A stretch of 64,000 nucleotides of DNA from Pyrenochaeta sp. MPI-SDFR-AT-0127 (lineage: Eukaryota; Ascomycota; Dothideomycetes; Pleosporales; Cucurbitariaceae): assembly GCA_020747015.1 (NCBI GenBank), contig JAGTJM010000002.1, positions 434,001 to 498,000 on the forward strand, read 5' to 3'. Under the pieces are notes generated by a model that worked only from the letters and a program-made list of their open reading frames with translations, was not told the DNA's origin and ran no database searches. Shown here in pieces: positions 32,829 through 43,802 of the stretch (positions within the stretch are counted from its first letter, which is position 1; every line of letters starts with the position of its first letter). Position numbers and translations under genes: made by a program.

Positions 32829-33905
32829 ATGTCGCTGTCCGTCAAGTCGCTGAACGGTGACACGTGCTTCCTCCTCGTCTTCAGCCCTCCCATCGCCCCA
32901 CTCTCCTCGCCCGGCCTCTTTCCGGGGTCCTTTACCATCCTCTGCGATCCGTGGCTCGTGGGTCCATCCATAATCCTGAACTCCATCTTCTCCATTTCAG
33001 AGCAAAAGGCGCAGCCCTGCATTACCCATCTCAAGGAGCTCGACCTGGAACCAGACCTTGTCCTGATCTCTCAACACAAGCCCGACCATTGCCACGAGGA
33101 AACTCTCCGCCAACTGCCCCCAGACTGCGAGTCGACTGTTCTTGCCACACCAGCTGCAGCCAAGAAGATCCAATCATGGAAACACTTTCGCCCTGAACTC
33201 GTACATACCCTACCAAAATATGTTGAAGGCGATGAGCGCTCCATTTATCGCATAGTACTCCCGCCGCCCTCACCCCGTGGATCATGTGGTGAGGTCACGG
33301 TGACATGGATGCCCGCAAAGCGAGACATCTCTGGACTGCATCATGCTATTGGAATCACCTATCGCCCACCGTGTACTGTCCTTTCGCTTCAAAACCACAC
33401 CCACTACCTCGATCTTCCTATGAGCCCGCCGGCGTCGCCAGGATCGCCCATGACGATAGCCTCATCACCCCGCACTATTGTGCCCTCTCCATACAACGAT
33501 CGTGAGAAGACAATGTCTGTCATCTACTCACCGCATGGCGTCTCGTACGATATCATTCGCCCATATGCAGCCTCGCACCTTGTCTCTGAGTCAGCTCTTC
33601 CCCTGACGGCGCTCTTGCATTCCTTTGATTGTGTCGAGAACCCCTGGTGGCTTGGTGGAACCATATCTGCTGGTTCTCCCGGAGGGCTGGAGATTGCTCG
33701 GAACCTCTACGCTAGAGCATGGATCTCTGCCCACGACGCTGACAAGGACAACCGCGGATGGGCAGTGAAGCAAACTCGCATTGGGCAGTACGCCATCGAT
33801 GAAGTCCAAAAGATGCTCGATAAGGGTAGTGAGAGGAAGAAGTTGTCCCGCGCAGATGTTGTCATCTTGCGTTCTGGTGAATCGCATCGCATTGAAAGCG
33901 GATGA
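32829..33905 (+). CDS. Metallo-beta-lactamase-fold protein with degenerate metal motif
   Basis: Single exon, 358 aa, ATG 32829. A beta-rich N-terminus contains TILCDPWLVGPS, a common strand-loop of MBL-fold hydrolases (UlaG-like). At residues about 82-90 is SQHKPDHCHEE, corresponding to the HxHxDH metal motif. The second His of the motif is replaced by Lys-Pro order (H-x-x-D-H), so one zinc site may be altered. Later come a region with LHHAIGITYR and a Pro/Ser-rich insert (MSPPASPGSPMT), then a conserved HSFDCVENPWWLGG with a C-terminal His-containing helix (ISAHDADKDNRGW). Fungal relatives are uncharacterised. Possible roles are nucleotide, lactone or phosphodiester hydrolysis; none is supported. 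Confidence 0.85.
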   Translation: MSLSVKSLNGDTCFLLVFSPPIAPLSSPGLFPGSFTILCDPWLVGPSIILNSIFSISEQKAQPCITHLKELDLEPDLVLISQHKPDHCHEETLRQLPPDCESTVLATPAAAKKIQSWKHFRPELVHTLPKYVEGDERSIYRIVLPPPSPRGSCGEVTVTWMPAKRDISGLHHAIGITYRPPCTVLSLQNHTHYLDLPMSPPASPGSPMTIASSPRTIVPSPYNDREKTMSVIYSPHGVSYDIIRPYAASHLVSESALPLTALLHSFDCVENPWWLGGTISAGSPGGLEIARNLYARAWISAHDADKDNRGWAVKQTRIGQYAIDEVQKMLDKGSERKKLSRADVVILRSGESHRIESG

Positions 33906-36141
33906 GCCATGAACGCTGTCGTTAATTTCGACAACCGCAAAGATCACAATGGGCAGCGAGAAGATGGCTACCGAAATCGCAATGCTTCTGAGTAACTTCT
34001 TCAGCCATGTTACTCATGCGAGTACCTGAAAATCACACCAGACCAGAGATCTGTGCGCCGTGAATGGAGAAGCCAATACTATCGGTATCTCCGTTTCACA
34101 GGACTGCTCGCACACAGTTATTGCGGAGTTAAGAGTTAATCGCACGACTTGGAGCGGTTCGTATTGTAATCACACGGCTTCACTTACCCATCCCGGCGAT
34201 GGTCAGGGGTCAGTCGATCTAGCCACACGCCACGTCAACGAAGCGCCAGCTCAACTTCACCATAGAGACATCTAATCACGTCAAATAGGAGCACGGGCGT
34301 CTACGTGGAGTATCGTCGGGAATATCTTTCGAGGAAAGGGAGAGTTCATTGGCAGTTTCGAATTGGCGTCCGCAGTCAGGCGGATAGGCGCCTCGTATGG
34401 CGCATTGCCAAGAGGTCTGACATGATCCAAGCTGTATGTTTTGAACGACTCTGCTGTCACTCAATTCAGTGAACGGGCTCCATGCGCTGTTGTGAGCACA
34501 CGGGTAGGCGTAAAATATTCTAAATAGACATACTTTTACGTCTTTATTTCCTCGTGCTTTCTCTGCCGCATAAGTAGTGCTTGTTGTCATACACCAATAG
34601 TTGCTATTCGATCTACTGAGTCGAGGCTATTGTGTCCATGTGGTGAACGTACCGCTCCCTATCATGGTAATGGCTCTGGGAGTAGCAACGAGAAAGCCTT
34701 GCGCCGCCCCTCTGCAGACCACTATGCACCGCCCAAGGGATACCAGCTCGATGTAGGTCCACAGAAAAGCCAATATACTGCCACGATATGGCAAGTTCAG
34801 AAGAGAGCAACTGTGGGAGCAGTTTGGTCAAGCGCGCCTTTCAGAAAACTTGGCCAATTGCGGTTACTTATACATCAGTAAGAATGTACATGTGCACCGA
34901 GTTTGTACAGGGGCTCAGGAACCAAGGAAATGTTGGACGTGCAACTTCTGAAGTGTACTACAGTCATGGATTGACAAGCACTGAAACGTGAGGAATTGAT
35001 ATATCCACTTTCAACGCCCCTTGGTATTGCGAGAATAGGGGTGCGGTAATATATGCTATAGTAACACCAGAGTTTGTAGAGGCATCGAAGAATGCTTGTC
35101 TGCCAATGATGTGTGCAGACGTCGAATCAGATGGTCAGTCTGTCGAATCCAATAGTCTGGGGTGTCGATGTGGAGGATAATGATAGCCCGGACGAAAAAA
35201 GCAGAGGCGTTCGCTTCCCAGGGGACTGGGTCGACCTGGGACTAGCCAGTGCCGACCAGCACGGAAGCGCGGCGGAGAGGCGCCGCAGGGCAGCAGCTGG
35301 CTCACTCCTTGTCCGAGAGTCCGAAAACGTGGGCAGCATGGATGCGCGTAGACGGACGAGGGAGAGGCGGTGTGTTTGTATGCCCTCCTATCCTGGCTGC
35401 ATGCCTGGGGCGGCACTGCAAAAGGGCCATGAGTTGTTTTAAGAACAGCATGCCGGAGAGCCACAGCACGACGCCTGATCCGGGCTTCTGGAATTATTGA
35501 TGGAAACCGAGTGTGGCTGAGGCTGCAGTTTGTGCCTAATTCAGCCTGTCCAATTTCCTTGCACTGGATGGCGCCAGAGTTCCCCTGGGGACGGCATGAC
35601 AGCGGACGGCTTCCAAGGAGCAGCTGTAGAAGACGATCAGTCGCGGGAAGACGATGCCCAACGTGATGAGAGCGCTGCACTGAAGCAGCAACTGCATCAC
35701 CACAGCCCCGGCCAGACAAAAGATCACCGCAGTTCGACTTGTTGCTGGCCGCTCTGCGTATGCAATAATTGGCACAGACCACACGCCAAGGCCTGTGCAA
35801 GACGGAAGCCGGATCGCGGCGCTGACGAGGGTTTGCCAGCCAGGACGACTTTGAACATCGTCTACTGCGCTCCAACTCCCTGAGCAGACCACACTCCCCA
35901 TTCTTGCGACCACTTCCCCCCTCCCCCCAACCCCTCTCCATCTCCATCGCCACGCAGAGTGAGGGTGCTGCTCTCCACACACACACACCTCTTCGACCGT
36001 CCCCAGCCTCGGCAGCGTCTGCCCGCGCTACGCAATCCCCCGGACGACCCATCTCCCATTTACCAGCCACACCTTCCAACACTGGCTTCTCACGCTTCGC
36101 CCACCCCTCCTCCGCAGCTCTCGGGCAAGGCCGCCTCTTTG
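33906..36141. other. Long intergenic region upstream of the PI4P 5-kinase
   Basis: About 2.2 kb. The first part is AT-rich with no coding signal. A minus-strand frame at 35135-36082 is longer but compositionally odd, overlaps the kinase leader and lacks any domain. The last 250 bp are C-rich (runs of C around 35920-35940) with an open plus-strand frame continuing into the kinase; this is its leader. Confidence 0.45.
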
Positions 36142-39120
36142 ATGAGCGTGACCGTCCATGAGTCTCGGATGATGCCCGCGTATGCCTCCGACACCAACGA
36201 CCTCTCGTCCTTCACCTTCTCCCAAGCCACATCCACCCCACCCGCGCGCACCCCCTCCGACAGGTCGCGAGCCGGGCGGGACCACAGGGAGTCTCTTACC
36301 AATGGCAATGCCGCAAAGATGAACGGCAAGCCGCTCAATGGGTCTGCGCTGATGCAATCCGTGCCCAACGGTCGCCCGGCCAAACCGTCGAGCATAGACC
36401 ATCGGCTATCGCAAGACGAAGGCCCCTCAAGTAGAAACAGAGGAGAAAACACCGACGCTGGAAGCTTTAGCAAGTCGCCCGAGAGTCGCGGGAACTCCAA
36501 TGAGCTGCCAGGCAGAGACGATGGCTACTTTGCCTCGGTATACAGCAGCGAGAGCAAGGACCGAATGGGCACTACCCAGGTCAAACTCGGGCAACTCAAC
36601 TCGTTTGACGGTACCAAAGAAGCCCGCAAAGACTTTGTCCCTCACCTGGATTCACAGTCTCAAGCACCGTCACAGCCTCAAGCTGGTGAAGCGACGGCCA
36701 ACCTGCAGGTGCCTTCCCAACCTCACCGCGTCTCTTCCCCACCTGCCTTCAACCACAACAACCCGGGCCCAGCACAACACCCATATCGTTTGCAGCAGCG
36801 TCACACGCTAGAGGTCCCCAAGCTTGCAACATCGCGCGCCCGTGATTCGCAAAACAACACCGACGATGTCATTACCGCCAGCGGCAGATTCTCGCCCACC
36901 ACTGAGCGCCGCCGGAAAGGCTCCATGTCTCTCGTACGAAGGACAACCCGCTCGATCCACTCGGATATGCATCTTGATGAAGTACCACAAGACGAGGATG
37001 CGGCGCGGTGGGCAGAGCACATCCGCCAGAAGCGAGCGAGCAAGAGGAAGAGGAAAGAAGACGAAGACGAGGATCGCGTTGTGGTAGGCACCAAGGTAGA
37101 TCAACACCACGTCAACTGGGTTACTGCCTACAACATGTTGACCGGCATTCGATTCACCGTGTCGCGGACCAACGCCAAGATGGACAGAGAACTGACCGAC
37201 GCCGACTTCGAAGCGAAGCACAAGTTCTCGTTTGACATGTACGTGCCGTGTGGATTTCCTCATATTTTCAAAACCCTCATCGAGTTCAACTTTGCGTCGT
37301 GTGACAGACCAGCTCTTCTGCATCGAGTGCACAAATACTAACAGCACACAGAACTGGTAACGAGCTTACCCCTTCCGCGAAGTATGACTTCAAATTCAAA
37401 GACTATGCCCCTTGGGTCTTCCGCCATCTCCGCTCCACCTTCAAGCTTGATCCTGCCGACTACCTTGTATCACTAACGAGCAAGTACATTCTTTCCGAGC
37501 TCGGCTCGCCCGGCAAGAGTGGCAGCTTCTTCTATTTCTCTCGAGATTACAAGTACATCATCAAGACTATCCATCACGCTGAACATAAATTCCTCCGCAA
37601 AATATTAAAGGACTACTATAACCACGTCCAAGAGAACCCAAACACCCTTCTTTCCCAGTTTTACGGCCTTCATCGCGTAAAGATACCCTACGGACGCAAA
37701 ATCCATTTTGTTGTCATGAACAACCTGTTTCCCCCACATCGAGATATCCACACCACTTTTGATTTGAAAGGTTCAACAATTGGGCGAGATTTCAAGGAGG
37801 AGGATTTGGCGGCGAACCCGCGTGCAACCCTCAAGGACCTGAATTGGCTACGGAGAGATCTCCATCTAGAGTTTGGGCCCACGAAGAAGTCCATGTTTAT
37901 CGAGCAGATGCAAAAAGATGTAAAACTATTGCAACGGCTGCACATCATGGACTACTCGCTTCTCATTGGCATTCATGACCTAGAAAAGGGGAACGAGGAG
38001 AACTTACGAGACAAGACGCTCAAAGTGTTCTCGCCAGGAGGAGAGGAAGCTCCGGATCCACAGCCAAACATGCTTATGCGCACGCCATCGAAACTGGAGA
38101 GCGCGAGAAAGGCGAGAGAGCTGAGGCAAATGGTCAAGACACAGAAGCCAGTTCCAATGGAGCAGACCTCTAACAAGATGCCGGACGAACTACAAGACCC
38201 TAAGCGGAACTTCTATTTCTACTCTGATGATGGTGGCTTTCGGGCTACACATGAGGATGACTGCCCTGGAGAAGAGATTTACTACCTGGGCATCATCGAC
38301 TGCCTCACACACGTAGGTGAAATGCAATGCCGGGCTTTAAGGATTGTTTGCTAACATGACGCAGTACTCTCTCATCAAACGAATGGAGCACTTCATCAAA
38401 GGCCTCGCCAACACAGAATCCCAAATCTCTGCCATTCCCCCAGAACGATACGGTGACCGCTTCGTAAAGTTCATAAGCGGCGTAACCAAAACTCGAGAAG
38501 CAGCCGATCGCGAGAAACGTGAAGAAGCTGCAAATGCTACCGCGGAGCAAGACGTTCCTGCCAACACAATGTCGCGATCGTCCACAGACAAAGTTCTCGA
38601 AAAGGCTGAGCTTCAGGCCGAGCGGTCAAAACAACGTGGCCGTAACGAAGATGATGTGCCACACCGCGAGATGCGAGTTGTCAGGAGCCCATCTGCTGAA
38701 AGAGGAGAAATAGGAACCACTCTCCCCGTTGTTGAAGAGGCTGGTGAAAACTCTAGTGTAGGAGGACGTAGTAATCGTAGCGCGTCTGGGGACACGGAAA
38801 CTGGAAACCTTCATTTTCCAGCCCCGCCGGCCACAAAGGAAGCGTTCCTTGGCCTCCCACAGTTGAATCCAGACCCGAGGTCACGATCGAAATCGAGAGA
38901 AATGGACCAAGCACATGGAAGACCACCACCCACACCGCCGAAAGACTCGGGTACTGCAAGTAGCGAGGGTCGTCCGCCCACACCACCGAAGGATGAAGCC
39001 TATATGAGCAACAGAAACTCAGGCCCGCCAACACCGCCTAAGGAGAAGAGGGGACGCAGCCCAGCTAGGGACAAGGAGCTACCGCGTACTCCCTTGGAGA
39101 CGACGATACGCGTGAACTGA
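36142..39120 (+). CDS. MSS4: Phosphatidylinositol-4-phosphate 5-kinase (Mss4-like)
   Basis: Three exons: 36142-37238, 37352-38312, 38365-39120; 937 aa. Donors GTACGT and GTAGGT, acceptors ACAG and GCAG. It makes PI(4,5)P2 at the plasma membrane, controlling actin, endocytosis and cell-wall signalling. The first about 290 residues are disordered, then a basic KRASKRKRKEDEDED run that could be a nuclear signal. The kinase core begins at GNELTPSAKYDF. It includes FVVMNNLFPP, FDLKGSTIGR, IMDYSLLIGIHD (DYSLLIG) and IIDCLTHYSLIKRMEHF, the last split by intron 2. The activation-loop KR is intact. The C-terminus has three PPTPPK repeats. ATG 36169 is an alternative start; the frame is open upstream to 35959 without a better start. 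Confidence 0.93.
38918..39051 (+). repeat. Three PPTPPK coding repeats in the kinase tail
   Basis: The coding sequence carries three near-copies of a PPTPPK(D/E) unit spaced by about 16-18 residues. PxxP cores with flanking Lys match SH3-binding sites and TP matches proline-directed phosphorylation. Confidence 0.7.
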
Positions 39121-40247
39121 AGTATCATGCGATGACGACATCTTCCACACCATGAGTCGAGCAATGTCACACAATCCTCATACCCATACACAAGTTACCC
39201 ACAATTGGCATTTTTGCATATCTCAATGCCTTTCCTTTGTTATCTCTTGCGTTTTCCTGCGCCGCGAAATGCATGATACCATGAGCCCACTCACCTGTTC
39301 ATCAAAAAGGGCGTGGAAGCTCCTGTTCGTTGTTTCCCCTTTGTTGTATTTTCTTACTCAAAGCAACCATGCATCCCATTTTTCTCTTTTCCCGCTCTGC
39401 TCACACGTCATGACGGACAGACGGACGGACAGATGGCGACGGCCTACTCAAATACATTGTTCTCTCTGGTTATCCCTTTTTCCGTTTTGTTTTTCCTCCT
39501 TTGCTTCTCTCACATTCTCATTCCGTTTTCGCATGATGGGACGGTGTTGGTGCTGGGTTGTTTGCTGGTGTTCCCCAACTGTGTGTGTCTCTGTCTCTTT
39601 TCTTGTAGGATAAACCTTTTTTAGCCCTACGCGGTAATATTAGATCAGTCCTGGTTTGGTGACGTATTCGTCAGAGCAGAATTGGGTTTCGCAGAGTCGG
39701 AACAAGGGAAAGTTTTTTAGGGGGACCTGCCAATGCTGAAAGTGGTGATTGGCAATGGATGGATGGATGGATGGATGGACAGTAGGTAGATAGATGGGAA
39801 ATTAAATGCATATATATTATAACAAATCTTCTTCGTTTTCTGAAGTGAAGTGCAATTCGTGAAGAGAGTGGGGCATGGAGAGGGTATCTAACATATTTGC
39901 TTTTTTTTTAAAGATAAGGAATCCAGGAAAGATGTGGAATTTGTCTATTCTACGGGTCCTGAAGTCCAGTATCTCTCTCAGCTTTTATTGAGATGTAGGG
40001 CCTAGGACTGTAGTAATCCCATGGCATACATGCCAAATGCATATAGTTCGAGTCAGATTTGCAAGGTCTCGAGGTAACAGAGTATGCAATATTATTTGCG
40101 ACGTGAATGTTTGATTGCCTTCTGTCATTCAGTGGGTATTGACTTGAACCCAACAGCATAACAGATATCCATAGGCCAAATCTATTGTAGTATACAATGT
40201 TCCTTCTTCTACTCTGCTTTCTCTCCTTGCATTGAGTGAGCCTCCTT
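39121..40247. other. Convergent spacer with microsatellite
   Basis: About 1.1 kb between the kinase and RPT3, whose 3' ends face each other. The section 39240-39620 is pyrimidine-rich on the plus strand with short unconvincing frames. It also holds the ATGG repeat listed separately. Confidence 0.5.
39755..39779. repeat. (ATGG)n microsatellite, six units
   Basis: Perfect tetranucleotide run of just over six units within the convergent intergenic region; a good polymorphic marker. Confidence 0.85.
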
Positions 40248-41622
40248 TCACTTGTAAAAGTCAAACTTATCTGCCTCAGTAGCACCCTTGACCTGGCTGG
40301 TGTAGGCCTCTTCCAGATCCGCCTGAATGATGTTGTACCTATTCTTTCGCACCGCCCTGAGACCTGCTTCCTGCATTATAGCCGCAATGATCGCACCAGA
40401 CAACGGGTCGTTGCGAACAATCAAGCTGTCGAGATCCACCTCGGGCGACAAGCTCATCTTTCCTGCAATAGTTGAGAAGATGAGACGGCGCTCACGTCGA
40501 TCTCGTAGCGATGGGAATTCAATCTTCCTGTCTAGACGACCAGGTCGCAGGAGCGCGGGGTCGAGCGTGTCGGCACGGTTGGTTGCCATGATGACCTTGA
40601 CGTTCGAGGTCTGGTCGAAACCGTCCATCTGATTGAGCAATTCCAGCAAAATACGCTGGACTTCTCGGTCGGCACCCGTCTGTGCATCGAATCGTTTCGT
40701 TGCAATGGCGTCAATCTCATCGATGAAGATGATGGATGGCGAGTTCTCGCGTGCCATCCTGAAGACGTCACGGACCATACGAGGTCCCTCACCCAGATAC
40801 TTTTGCACGAATTCGGAGCCCACTACACGGATAAACGACGCCGTTGTGCTGTTTGCCACTGCCTTGACCAACATCGTCTTTCCAGTACCGGGGGGCCCAT
40901 AGAGCAACACACCGCGTGGTGGGTCAATGCCAATCTGCTTGTACAGATCGAAGTGTGTGAGGGGCAGCTCGACAGCTTCCCGAATCTCCTGCTTCTGCAT
41001 ATCAAGACCTCCAACATCGGCATATGTCACGTCAGGCTTCTCGTCTTGACCGAGCATGGCGATGGAGGAGTCGGCTTCCGGTGGCAGAATATCGACGAGC
41101 GCATTTGAGTGGCGGTGGAGAGCAACGGATGAGGAGGGCTTGAGCAGTTCACGATCGAGGGTGGAGAGAATGCGAACAACGTAGTTTGAGCCGGTTGATG
41201 ACTGTACAATGCCCGTACTGGGAACGTTAGCCTTGTCGCGAAGGGGTTGTGTTTCAAGGAAAGCCTACTTCTGGTCGATGGCCTCCATGAACTGCCCTAT
41301 CACCAGCGGTACACTCTGAATCCGCTTGATTTCCTCTTGTGCCCTCACCAACTCTCGCTTCAAACTCCGCTGCTCATCTTTGATGTACTCTTCTTGGAGG
41401 TGGATGTACCTATTCGAGTTAGCCATGTGCCACCGGGTGCTGTGACAGATGTAGCATAGCCACGTACTCTAGCTGCCGTTGGAGCTTCTTGAATGTCGAG
41501 TAGTCATCGTTTCCCTCTGTCGAGAAGCCCTCCAATGTGTCGAAGTTTGGTATCGATGATGGCAGCTGCTTCTTGTGCGGCGGGACTGTGTTGGCCGGAT
41601 TCTCAACGGCAGCGTCAGCCAT
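40248..41622 (-). CDS. RPT3: 26S proteasome regulatory ATPase subunit Rpt3
   Basis: Three exons on the minus strand: 41622-41468, 41409-41269, 41217-40248; 421 aa, the family length. Joins restore QLEYIHLQEEYIKDEQ and AIDQNTGIVQ. It is one of six AAA+ ATPases in the proteasome base that unfold substrates. Visible parts are an N-terminal coiled coil (YIKDEQRSLKRELVRAQEE), the OB-fold segment, Walker A GPPGTGKT, Walker B IIFIDEID and the second-region arginines (ALLRPGRLDRK). The C-terminus FYK is the HbYX motif that docks into the alpha ring of the core particle. LEGFSTEGNDDYSTFKKL and SVPLVIGQFMEAID identify Rpt3 rather than another Rpt. Divergent from SWI1. Confidence 0.97.
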
Positions 41623-43140
41623 GACGGATAACGTTCAGGCGGTTTAGGAGCAGAAGAAGTTCGAGAGTAATCTGGTGGTAGTGGGAGACACTGGTAGGTG
41701 GGCGTTCGTGGGAGAATCTTGTGGGTGCGTTGCTTGTCAGTCGCAATGTTGACGAAGCTCGTGGAAGGCGCGCGATCGGGTTGCGAGACGCTAAGCTCCG
41801 ATATCACGTGCAAACACCATCACCGCAGCTCCAGGCACACCTTATTGTGACAGGAATGGCAAGGAAGCCTCACGACTTGGCGACTATGTTATTCAAACAG
41901 ATGAATCCAGGTTCTACTGAGACTACTGGGACTTGTCGACAGGTCATGAGCAAGTCATTGCTGTCACCCCGCCGATCCGGCTTGCCAGCTCTAATGAATG
42001 GTCCCAGACCCTTGTCCACTGCTCCCCGAAACAGCGCCTCCGTGGGCGTGTATGACCGACAAAGGGTCGCAGGCTGCTATTTCCCTGTGATTCTGAAGGA
42101 TCTGAACTGTTCAGCCTCACTCAGATGGCGTTTTGGACTTTGCCGTCGTCCACACAAGGGCAGCCTTCATGACTCAGCCTGATGGAAGATTTATAGTGGC
42201 GAAACGTGCAGAGAGTTGATATGGAGGCTTTTTGAAAAGTCAAATTGGCACCAGGAGCAATAGCTCGAGGATTTGCTCGACGAGTCTAACATGAGCAAAG
42301 AAAGCCGTATTGGAGTGGGCTCCGAGGGTGAGACGTGGGCTGGGCGAGTGTCAAGCGGTCTGGGTCCTTGTCCACATTCTGGCCCAGCTCCAGATAACAG
42401 CGCGCCATGTCTGCAGGAACAAGGTGATGTAATAAGTGGAGAGAGACAAGTGTTTCCGTGTCACAACGGCCAAATGACCCGGAGTTTTCAAATTGCGTTA
42501 GGCTAGGCTTGTGAGTGCCGGCAACGCAGCCACTCCACTGGTTGTCGCAGCGCGCGAACGCGTCTTCTAATCCTTATGCGACGTTGCTTGCTTCTTGGAA
42601 ATTTTGTCTTTGCCATCATTGCTGGGTGCTGGAGAGAAGGCGCTCTGCTTCGTCGACGTCGAGGACGCTGGCTCCGTCTCGTGATGCCGGAGAAGGCTTA
42701 GAGGCTGGGCAGACTAAGTCGGTTTTGTCCTTTCGCTCTCTGCTCCATCAACGCATAGCCCGCAAAGCGCGTCTGCGGTACGTGAAGTTATCGACCGCAT
42801 CCCAAGCCGACTATTTTCCGAACTGCCTTGATGAGAATATAATTCTGCAGTTTCTGTGTTCTCGTGCGGTGTGTGTATTTGTCTCCCCCCCCTTCTCGCT
42901 CCCGCCTGGCGTCGCCGTCGTGCCCGCCTGGCCTTGGGCCTGTCTCCCGGGTTGCTGCGACCAGAGTCGCGTTCATCCAAACATCAACATGCTTGCTGAC
43001 GGGTCGCAGTCTAGGTGGATTGAATGCTCTTGCCCGCGCCCATCGCTCCTTCCATCACCCTTCCGTCGCCCTTTCCTCGTCGCGCTCGCTCCTTCACTCT
43101 TTAGACCGACGCCTCTGCTTGCCCACGGCAGCCGCGCACC
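41623..43140. promoter_or_regulatory. Divergent promoter between RPT3 and SWI1
   Basis: About 1.5 kb between two start codons. The stretch 42870-43140 is strongly C/T-rich, the probable SWI1 leader. Short frames at 41721-42182 and 42273-42506 lack domains. No clear proteasome-type control element was seen. Confidence 0.45.
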
Positions 43141-43767
43141 ATGGACTTCCAATCACCCCAGAACGGCATGTACGACCCGTCGAGCTTCATCGACCCCAGC
43201 GCAATCGCCAACCCTCAGATGAATGGCACGCGATCCTATCCAATGTCTTCAATACCCCAGAAGCGAGACTCCACCGGCGCCACCCTCTCTCTCTCGCGCT
43301 CCCAGACACCGTCACAGCAGGCCCCGTTCGGCTTCCAGCAGCAGCAGGCCTTCACTCACACGCCCTCCCCGACCATGCAGAACCAGAACTTTGCGCCCGC
43401 CCAATTGGGTGCCCAGCGAATGCAGACGTCGTCACCCGCCCAGAATCCCCACGCGCCGCACATGTCTACAATGGGCTTCCAAGGCTCGCCCATGAACCAA
43501 GGATTCAACCCGAATGCTGGCGGCCAATTTCCGGTACAATCCGTCCAATTGTCTCAGAATCTGCAGAGCCGGCAACAGGAGGCGCAACGACAATACGCCA
43601 TGCGCTTACAAGCCCAGGCGCAACAACAGCAGCTAGGAAATCTAGCTGCAAGTAACATGGCTGCTCAACAGCAACAGCGACAGCAACAGCAACAAGGACA
43701 GATGCCAGGCGCAATGCAGCATCCTGGTATGCAGCCAAACATGATGCAACCTCAGGCACAACAGCAG

Positions 43768-43802
<35 letters not shown>

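Noticed and set aside
35135..36082. Minus-strand frame of 315 codons upstream of the kinase
   Set aside because: Overlaps the kinase leader, has unnatural composition (Arg, Cys and Ser-rich) and no recognisable motif.
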